NCBI RefSeq assembly: GCF_021922925.1 | Contig: NZ_CP040786.1 | Span: 372,001-436,000, forward strand | Source of the DNA: Clavibacter phaseoli | GTDB lineage: Bacteria; Actinomycetota; Actinomycetes; Actinomycetales; Microbacteriaceae | Length of the DNA: 64,000 nucleotides | Direction of reading: 5' to 3' | Shown here: positions 58,274 through 64,000 of the stretch, piece by piece | How the letters are laid out: each line of letters begins with the position of its first letter | Position numbering within the stretch: position 1 is the stretch's first letter | Made by a program: the position numbers and the translations under genes | The notes under the pieces: generated by a model | What the model was told of the DNA's origin: nothing | Database searches by the model: none | What the model saw: the letters and a program-made list of their open reading frames with translations, nothing else

Positions 58274-59683
58274 TCACCGGGTGTCGGGCACCGGCATGGC
58301 GGGCGCGCTGGCCTCCTCCGCATCGGCGGTCTCCGCCGGATCCACGGACCCGCCCCGCGCCTTCGTCACCACGTAGAGCGCCAGCACGACCGCCCATGCG
58401 ACCAGGCTCAGCACGAGCTGCGGGCGGATCTCGGGATCCAGCGCCATCTGCGCGAGCACGGCGAGGATCCCGACGACCGTGACGATCGAGAGGCCCGGGA
58501 ACAGCCACATCTTCACCGGGAGCCCGGCGGATCCGCTGCGGCGGCGGAGGACGATCTCCGAGATCGCGATCAGCAGGTAGACGAACAGGATGATCGCGCC
58601 CGAGGAGTTGAGCAGGAACAGGAAGACGGTGTCGGGGGAGACGGCCGCCGCGATGACGCAGAGGAAGCCGACGACGGACGAGAGCAGGATCGCCGCGCGC
58701 GGGACTCCGCGCTCGGTCACCTCCACCAGCCTCGCCGGTGCCTCCTTCCGCGCCGCGAGCACGAACAGCATGCGGCTCGCCGTGTAGAGGCCGGAGTTGA
58801 GGCACGAGAGCACGGCGGTGAGGACGACCGCGTTCATCACGTCGCCCGCGAACGGGATCCCCATGCGGTCGAACGCGCTCACGAACGGGGAGGCGCCGAG
58901 CTCCGTGGAGTCCCAGGGGAGGATCACGGCGAGGAGGAAGAGCGAGCCGACGAAGAAGAGGGAGATGCGGAGGATCACGGAGTTGGTCGACTTCCGGATG
59001 GCCTTCGCGGGGTCCTTGGACTCGGCGGCCGCGATGGTGGCGATCTCCGCGCCGACCATGGAGAAGATCACGACGACGACCGAGGAGAAGATCGCCCCGA
59101 CGCCGTTGGGGAAGAAGCCGCCGTTGGCGACGAGGTTGGAGAAGTCGAGCGAGCGGCCTGGCCAGATGCCCAGCACGTAGAGGCTGCCGAGGCCGAGGAA
59201 CAGGATGATCGCGGCGACCTTGATCCCCGCGAACCAGTACTCGAACTCGCCGAACGCGCCGACGGAGATGAGGTTGGTGGCGGTCATCAGCGCCATGAGG
59301 CCGAGGGAGAGGAGCCAGAGCGGCGCGTCGAACCAGTAGGTGAGCGCCTTCGCGCCGGCGACCGCCTCGAAGCCCACGACGATGACCCAGAAGTACCAGT
59401 ACAGCCAGCCCATCGAGAAGCCGGCCCAGCCGCCGAGGGCGTGCCGGGCGTAGTCGGCGAACGACCCGGTGCTGGGGTTCGCGGTCGCCATCTCGCCGAG
59501 CATGCGCATCACCAGGATGATCAGCACGCCGGAGATCGCGTACGTGAGGAACGCGCCGGGACCCGCGCCGTTGATCACCACCCCGGACCCCACGAACAGT
59601 CCGGCGCCGATGACGCCGCCGATCGCGATCATGGTGAGCTGCCTCTGCGTGAGGCTCTTGCGCAGCTGGGGTGCGGATGCCAT
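58274..59683 (-). CDS. Amino-acid permease (AAT/GabP-like APC)
   Basis: A 469-residue inner-membrane permease with 12 helices. The N-terminal LTQRQLTMIAIGGVIGAGLFVGSG, MRMLGEMATANPSTGSFADYARHALG and the GWLYWYFWVIV region fit the AAT subgroup (aromatic, GABA or proline permeases). FSMVGAEIATIAAAESKDP marks the conserved loop. The substrate is not decided by sequence. The frame is open to 59779, but ATG 59683 starts the conserved protein. Confidence 0.93.
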   Translation of the reverse strand: MASAPQLRKSLTQRQLTMIAIGGVIGAGLFVGSGVVINGAGPGAFLTYAISGVLIILVMRMLGEMATANPSTGSFADYARHALGGWAGFSMGWLYWYFWVIVVGFEAVAGAKALTYWFDAPLWLLSLGLMALMTATNLISVGAFGEFEYWFAGIKVAAIILFLGLGSLYVLGIWPGRSLDFSNLVANGGFFPNGVGAIFSSVVVVIFSMVGAEIATIAAAESKDPAKAIRKSTNSVILRISLFFVGSLFLLAVILPWDSTELGASPFVSAFDRMGIPFAGDVMNAVVLTAVLSCLNSGLYTASRMLFVLAARKEAPARLVEVTERGVPRAAILLSSVVGFLCVIAAAVSPDTVFLFLLNSSGAIILFVYLLIAISEIVLRRRSGSAGLPVKMWLFPGLSIVTVVGILAVLAQMALDPEIRPQLVLSLVAWAVVLALYVVTKARGGSVDPAETADAEEASAPAMPVPDTR

Positions 59684-59896
59684 GTGGATGCCTCCGAGCG
59701 GTTCGGCGTTCGCGGGCGGGGGATCCTCCCGCTCGACCGGCGACGCGTCGGGCCGGGAGGTGCTGAGCACGATACGCACGGGACGGGCGCGACCGGGAAG
59801 TGTTCACATGGGCTTTACATTCGGACGGGTCGGGCGGGGCGGCCGGGACCCGACGGAGCACGATGGGCGCAGGAGCTCACGAGGAGAGGCGAGACG

Positions 59897-60334
59897 ATGG
59901 CAGCTGAGGCGCAGGCCGGGTGGTACGACGACGGGTCGGGGACCATGCGCTGGTGGGACGGCACCCGCTGGACGGAGACCGTGCAGCCTCCGCCGCCCCC
60001 GGGGTACGGGGCCTCGGCCGCTTCCGCTCCCGTGGCCTCTGCTCCGGCCGCCTCGATCCCGGCCGCGTCCATCCCGGCCGCCGCCGCCCCAGCTGCGGCT
60101 GCGTCCGCGGCCTCGCGCACGCGCGGGAAGACCTACGTGGTGGTGCAGACCATCCTCAAGGAGAAGCTGTGGGGCACCGGATCCGGCAACCTCACGGAGC
60201 TGGAGGACGCGATCAACGCCCAGGCGGCACGCGGCTACCGCCTGCACACCATCTCGACGGCCGTGTCGGGCAGCAAGGGACTCGGCGGCGGCGACCGCAT
60301 CCAGGCGACGATGGTGTTCGAGGCCCTCGACTGA
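59897..60334 (+). CDS. DUF2510/DUF4177 domain protein
   Basis: A 145-residue protein. Residues 5-28 are a DUF2510 module (AGWYDDGSGTMRWWDGTRW, Trp-rich), followed by a Pro/Ala linker (about 30-72), then a DUF4177-like domain (TYVVVQTILKEKLWGTGSGNLTELEDAINAQAARGYRLHTIST) of unknown function. GAGGAGAGG lies 59881-59889, just before ATG 59897. Convergent with the universal stress gene. Confidence 0.85.
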   Translation: MAAEAQAGWYDDGSGTMRWWDGTRWTETVQPPPPPGYGASAASAPVASAPAASIPAASIPAAAAPAAAASAASRTRGKTYVVVQTILKEKLWGTGSGNLTELEDAINAQAARGYRLHTISTAVSGSKGLGGGDRIQATMVFEALD

Positions 60335-60367
60335 GGTCCCGGCGGGCGCCCTCGGCGGGCTCGCGCG

Positions 60368-60820
60368 CTACGCCCGCCCGCGCACCGGCCGGCAGATCAG
60401 CACCGGGCACGGCGCCGAGTGCTGCACACGACTGGCGGTGCTGCCCAGCAGGATCGTCGCGGTGAGGCCCCGGCTGCCGGCGGCCATGGAGATCAGGTCG
60501 GCGTGGAGCTCCTCGGCGGCGCGGATGATCTCGGTGGCCGGGGAGCCGCTGCGCACGTCGCGGTGGATCGTCGGGCCCCAGCCGTCGAAGACCGCCGCGA
60601 CCACGTCGACCGCGATCGCCGCGTCCTTCCGGTAGCTCAGCTCCGTCTGCGCGTGCGGGTGATGCGGGCCGAGCTCGTTCGCGAAGGGGGCCGCCGCGTA
60701 GGGGCTCACGACCGCGAGCACCGTGACCTCCGTGATCTCGCGGCCGTCGGCGATCCGCTGGAACTGGCGGGCGCCGACGAGCGACGCCTGGGATCCGTCG
60801 GTGGTGACGATGACGTGCAC
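60368..60820 (-). CDS. Universal stress protein family protein
   Basis: A 150-residue single UspA domain: MHVIVTTDGSQAS with the N-terminal strand, and the nucleotide-binding GSRGLTATILLGSTASRV of the ATP-binding type (G-2x-G-9x-G-S/T). CPVLICRPVR ends the domain. It starts 2 nt after the permease stop on the same strand, so it may regulate or respond to that transporter. Confidence 0.92.
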   Translation of the reverse strand: MHVIVTTDGSQASLVGARQFQRIADGREITEVTVLAVVSPYAAAPFANELGPHHPHAQTELSYRKDAAIAVDVVAAVFDGWGPTIHRDVRSGSPATEIIRAAEELHADLISMAAGSRGLTATILLGSTASRVQHSAPCPVLICRPVRGRA

Positions 60821-60822
60821 GG

Positions 60823-62289
60823 TCAGACCTCCCTGTCCGTGGGGCCTGCCGCGGCGACGCCCGCCGCGGCCTCGAGGTCCGGCTTCTTCGCGCCGAACGT
60901 CCGCTGCGCCAGGTAGAGCACCAGCCCCAGCGCGAGCAGGCCGCCGACCCAGAACAGCGCCCCGGGGTCATCGACGAGCGTGTAGACGAGCACGGCGACG
61001 TTGCCGAGGATCCCGACGATGAGCAGCGGCGTGTTCGCGCGGTACGTGTCGTCGGTCTCGTCGTGGCCGCGCAGCTTCAGGCACGCGACGATCACGAGCG
61101 CGTAGATGAAGAGGAGGAACACGACGGTGATGGTGGCGAGGCGGTCGACGATGTCGAGCCGCTCGTCCTCGGGGATGCCGGCCTGGCTGGAGCGGATCGC
61201 CGCGCCGATGATGAGGAGCGCCGCCACCACGGCGCCGCCGAAGAGCAGCGCCACGTAGGGGCTGCGGCGGGCCGGGTGCACCTTCGCGAAGATCGCGGGC
61301 ACGACGTTCTCGCGGGCCATGCCGAAGAGGATCCGCGACTGGGCCACCACGGTCACGAGCGCCGTGTTGCTGATGGCGACCATCGCGATCACGGCGAAGA
61401 TGACGAGCATGATCGCCGCGGGGATGAAGAACAGGTCGGCGCGCACGACCTCGAGGAGCGTGTTGCCGGCGAGGTCGTCGATCGGCACGGCGAGGGCCGC
61501 GGCCATCGAGACGAGCACGTAGACGACGCCGGCGGTCATCATGCCGCCGATGAGGGCGCGGGGGAACGCGCGCGACGGGTCGATGGTCTCCTCGGCCACG
61601 TTCGCGGCGTTCTCGAACCCGGTCATGGCGAAGAACGCGAGCGAGACGCCGGCGAGCACGGCCAGCACCGCGGATCCGGCGCCGCCCTCGACCTGGAACT
61701 GCAGCAGCACGGCGGGGTCGCCGACGCCCTCGACGAGCGCGATCACGCCGATGGCGACGACGATGATCAGGCCGCTGATCTCCACGAAGGTCATGACCAC
61801 GTTGGCGATGACGGACTCGCTGATGCCGATGAGGTTGATGAGCGTGATGACCGCCACGAACGCGACCGCGATGCCGGTGGTCGCCCAGATCGCGGACTCG
61901 GGGAGGCCGATCAGGTCGGCGAGGTAGCGCACGAAGCCGGCCGCGAGGGATCCGACGGCCGCCATGTTGGCGCTGAGCATGCAGATGGTGATGAAGAACG
62001 TGAGCACCGGGCTGCGGAACGCCTTGTTGATGTAGAGCGAGGCGCCGGCGGCCTGCGGGTACTTGGTGACGAGCTCCGCGTAGGCGAGGCCCGTGATGGT
62101 CGCGATGGAGACGCCCACCAGGAACGCCATCCAGAACGCGCCGCCGACGGCCGCGGCGACCAGGCCGACGAGCACGTAGATGCCGGATCCGAGGACGTCG
62201 CCGACCACGTAGAAGTACAGCTGCTTGACCGTGATGGAGCGCTTCAGCTCGGATCGCGGAGGGGCCTGGGCCTCGATCGGGTTCGCCAT
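60823..62289 (-). CDS. APC family amino-acid permease
   Basis: A 488-residue permease with 12 helices. The N-terminal VKQLYFYVVGDVLGSGIYVLVG, TGLAYAELVTKYPQAAGASLYI and FFAMTGFENAANVAEETIDPSR are typical of the EAT/YjeH-like APC branch. The C-terminus is soluble and short. A TAGTGT box (reverse 62296-62301) lies 6 nt before the start. It is coupled to a universal stress protein, and a MarR gene lies upstream on the same strand. Confidence 0.92.
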   Translation of the reverse strand: MANPIEAQAPPRSELKRSITVKQLYFYVVGDVLGSGIYVLVGLVAAAVGGAFWMAFLVGVSIATITGLAYAELVTKYPQAAGASLYINKAFRSPVLTFFITICMLSANMAAVGSLAAGFVRYLADLIGLPESAIWATTGIAVAFVAVITLINLIGISESVIANVVMTFVEISGLIIVVAIGVIALVEGVGDPAVLLQFQVEGGAGSAVLAVLAGVSLAFFAMTGFENAANVAEETIDPSRAFPRALIGGMMTAGVVYVLVSMAAALAVPIDDLAGNTLLEVVRADLFFIPAAIMLVIFAVIAMVAISNTALVTVVAQSRILFGMARENVVPAIFAKVHPARRSPYVALLFGGAVVAALLIIGAAIRSSQAGIPEDERLDIVDRLATITVVFLLFIYALVIVACLKLRGHDETDDTYRANTPLLIVGILGNVAVLVYTLVDDPGALFWVGGLLALGLVLYLAQRTFGAKKPDLEAAAGVAAAGPTDREV

Positions 62290-62295
62290 TTCCCC

Positions 62296-62301
62296 ACACT
62301 A
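62296..62301 (-). promoter_or_regulatory. -10 element for leaderless APC permease
   Basis: On the reverse strand TAGTGT is followed by 6 nt and the ATG at 62289. Confidence 0.45.
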
Positions 62302-62361
62302 GGGACGCGGCCGCGAGAGGTCGAGGGGCGATGTCGCGCGCGGCCGCCCGATCCGTCCGGC

Positions 62362-62784
62362 TCAGGCGCCGTCGGCGACGCGCCGCATGGTGTCGATCGC
62401 GTGCCGCAGCTCGGCCTCGTCGACGGGCGGCCGTGCGGCGGCGCCGGCCTCGCGCATCCACGCGGTGCGGGCGCGCAGCACGGCGTCGAGGAGCCGCCGG
62501 CCCGCGGGGCCCACGACGAGATACCGGCCCTCGCCGTCCGTCTCCTCCGCGAGGACGCCGCGCTGCAGCAGACCCGCGAGGCTCGGCACGAGGGCGGCGC
62601 GCGAGGTGCGGGTCCAGGTGGAGAGCGACGCCCGGTCGACGCGCATGCCGGTCGCGACGACGCGCAGCAGCTGGATCTGCAGGCCGGTGAGCCCGTGCCA
62701 GGCGTCCAGCGTGGCGGCGTCCATGAGGTCGAAGACGGTCGCCATCGCGGCGATCAGCTCCTCGTGCGTGCTCGGTTCGGACAC
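62362..62784 (-). CDS. MarR-like transcriptional regulator
   Basis: A 140-residue winged-helix protein resembling MarR: a helical N-terminus, a recognition region (TSRAALVPSLAGLLQRGVLAEE), then a wing (DGEGRYLVVGPAGRRLLDAVLRA). Its ligand and targets are unknown, but the adjacent permease 72 nt downstream on the same strand is the obvious candidate. The family is diverse and a MarR assignment is moderate. Confidence 0.72.
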   Translation of the reverse strand: MSEPSTHEELIAAMATVFDLMDAATLDAWHGLTGLQIQLLRVVATGMRVDRASLSTWTRTSRAALVPSLAGLLQRGVLAEETDGEGRYLVVGPAGRRLLDAVLRARTAWMREAGAAARPPVDEAELRHAIDTMRRVADGA

Positions 62785-62889
62785 GGCGCTCCTCTGCGTC
62801 GCGGTGGGGCGAGCGGGCGGACCTCCCGTTCGTCGGGGGAAAGCTACCCATCAGGACCGTTCCCGGTCCAGGCTCCCGGGGGACCCGTC

Positions 62890-62967
62890 ATGTGGACGGG
62901 CATCCGGGGATACTGGGGGCAGGTGCGCGCCCTCCTCGGCGGCGGCCGGGACGGGGAGGCCGCATGA
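62890..62967 (+). CDS. Possible small ORF at head of an overlapping set
   Basis: A 25-residue ORF (starting MWTGIRGYWGQ) has a GGGGGA site upstream. Its stop overlaps a second, 12-residue ORF (62964-63002) by ATGA, whose stop in turn overlaps the ATG of the 62999 gene by ATGA. It may simply be a leader that couples translation; no homology is recognisable. Confidence 0.3.
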   Translation: MWTGIRGYWGQVRALLGGGRDGEAA

Positions 62968-62998
62968 GCGCAGCAGATGACGCCGGACGGGCGCGGGC

Positions 62999-63403
62999 AT
63001 GACGCCCCGGATCCGCGCGCTCCTCCTCACCGGCATCATCACCGGTCTCACCATGGCGATCGTCGCGGTCGCGCGGCCCTGGACCCGCGAGGACGCACCC
63101 GACGACTGGGTGGTGCTCCGCTTCGAGGCGGGCGAGGCGGCCTCCGCGTACGAGGCCTTCGAGTCGCTGGCCGCCACGGAGATCGCGGGCGACGACGCTC
63201 TTCAGCTGCTCGAGGCCGGCTGGATCGACGGCAACGAGTTCGGCGAGGACTCCTACGACGTCTACTTCGTGGGCCACGACCGCCGCATCATGTGGGAGGT
63301 CCTCGAGCCGATCTTCGCCGACGCGCCCGTGCCGTGGACGTCGGTGGAGCTCCGCCGCGGCCTCGAGGACGAGGCGCCCGTGGTGGTGCGCGCGGCGCGC
63401 TGA
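62999..63403 (+). CDS. Small membrane-anchored hypothetical protein
   Basis: A 134-residue protein with one N-terminal membrane helix (about 7-26, LLLTGIITGLTMAIVAVA) and a soluble, acidic domain of about 100 residues (WVVLRFEAGEAASAYEAF, GNEFGEDSYDVYFVGHDRRIMWEVLEPIFADAP). I do not recognise a family. Its ATG lies in an ATGA overlap with a 12-residue ORF. Confidence 0.65.
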   Translation: MTPRIRALLLTGIITGLTMAIVAVARPWTREDAPDDWVVLRFEAGEAASAYEAFESLAATEIAGDDALQLLEAGWIDGNEFGEDSYDVYFVGHDRRIMWEVLEPIFADAPVPWTSVELRRGLEDEAPVVVRAAR

Positions 63404-63450
63404 GCGGGTCCCGTCCGGCTCTCGCGGGCCCCGGTGTCGGCGCGCGCGCC

Positions 63451-63456
63451 TAGCGT
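63451..63456 (+). promoter_or_regulatory. -10 element for leaderless GIY-YIG gene
   Basis: TAGCGT is followed by 7 nt and ATG 63464. Confidence 0.4.
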
Positions 63457-63463
63457 CGGGGGC

Positions 63464-64000
63464 ATGACGTCGACCGGATCCGCCCCGTGCCGCGCCGAGG
63501 GCTGCGCCGCCGTGGTCGAGCCCGGCGCGCCCGTGCCGCTGTGCGCGGCGCACCTCGTGGCCGCCGCCGCGTGGGCGGAGCGGGCGCACGGCGTCGAGGA
63601 CGTGCTGCCGTCGCCGTGCCCGGCATGCGGATCCCGCCTCGGCGTGCGCTACCCGTCGGGCTGGCTGTGCGCCGTGTGCGAGTGGCGGCACGGCGAGCAC
63701 CCGGACGGCGAGCTAGCGCCGCCGCGGGTCGACGTCGTCTACTACATCCGCTTCGGCGACCGGATGAAGATCGGCACGAGCGCCAACCCGCGGCAGCGGC
63801 TCGGCACGCTGCGGCACGACGAGCTGCTGGCCTTCGAGCGCGGCGGGCGGGCGATCGAGCGGGCCCGGCACGCCGAGTTCGCGCGGCAGCGCTTCGCCCG
63901 CACCGAGTGGTTCGAACTCGACGCCGAGCTGCGGGCGCACGTGGCCGCGCTCGCGGCGGGGCAGCCGGATCCGTGGGAGCTGCTCGCCCGCTGGCGGAGC
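63464..64000 (+). CDS. GIY-YIG nuclease family protein, cut by window end
   Basis: The open frame continues past the window; 179 residues are visible. The first 75 residues contain paired Cys/His sites (CRAEGC, CAAH, CPACG, CAVCEW) that look like zinc ribbons. Residues about 91-155 match the T5orf172/Mug113-type GIY-YIG domain: VVYYIRFGDRMKIGTSANPRQR, then a central Glu/His segment and FARTEWFEL. Such proteins often occur in phage or mobile settings, but GC here is like the host. ATG 63464 follows a TAGCGT box. Confidence 0.72.
   Translation, partial: MTSTGSAPCRAEGCAAVVEPGAPVPLCAAHLVAAAAWAERAHGVEDVLPSPCPACGSRLGVRYPSGWLCAVCEWRHGEHPDGELAPPRVDVVYYIRFGDRMKIGTSANPRQRLGTLRHDELLAFERGGRAIERARHAEFARQRFARTEWFELDAELRAHVAALAAGQPDPWELLARWRS

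Overview
This window is about 72% GC chromosomal DNA from an actinobacterium, most likely a Microbacteriaceae member and probably Clavibacter or a close relative. The evidence is mycothiol metabolism (mca), the DUF501, DUF3090, DUF4245, DUF4307 and DUF6264 families, the MSMEG_4193/SCO1664 pair, strong GTG start use, and the many genes that seem to be transcribed without a leader. The species call is inference. There is no rRNA operon, CRISPR array, insertion sequence or origin. No gene-free stretch exceeds 300 bases; the longest are 40335-40548, 55944-56182 and 59684-59896.

1-14.6 kb is housekeeping: the end of rplY, pth, mfd, nhaA (reverse), mazG, a TetR regulator, hisS, eno, then a tight FtsB-like/DUF501/subtilase operon, an NDH-2 type dehydrogenase and a tRNA-Leu(UAA) with an unusually short variable loop.

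14.7-22.5 kb is the most distinctive core locus. Five genes joined by 1-11 nt overlaps encode a GAF-SpoIIE phosphatase, a cellulose-synthase-like membrane glycosyltransferase, a STAS anti-sigma antagonist, an RsbW-like ATPase and an 875-residue GH26-OpgC fusion. This looks like a polysaccharide synthase and modifier packaged with its own partner-switching control. A Tat-exported ferritin-like protein follows.

22.5-35 kb holds a cationic amino-acid permease, a large secreted Ig-like membrane protein, a GH1 homologue that lacks both catalytic glutamates, LemA, a YcaQ-type protein, an AI-2E exporter, threonine ammonia-lyase, GreA, DUF4307 and Mca. 35-38.7 kb is a sugar ABC importer behind a LacI-type palindrome.

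38.7-52.9 kb is again core: hemolysin III, UppS, PhoH (without an in-frame stop), FumC, carbonic anhydrase, DUF4245, XseB/XseA, IspH, DUF6264, Fba, RmuC, an exonuclease and YchF.

52.9-56.2 kb is a sharply lower-GC island with two convergent unknown genes. One has duplicated winged-helix-like repeats and a PD-(D/E)XK-like domain. The other carries an Rx4H motif typical of HEPN ribonucleases. It is a good candidate for an undescribed defence module.

56.2-64 kb returns to core DNA: the SCO1664/DUF3090/MSMEG_4193 cluster, two APC permeases (one coupled to a universal stress protein and near a MarR regulator), a DUF2510 protein, small ORFs and a GIY-YIG protein cut by the window end.
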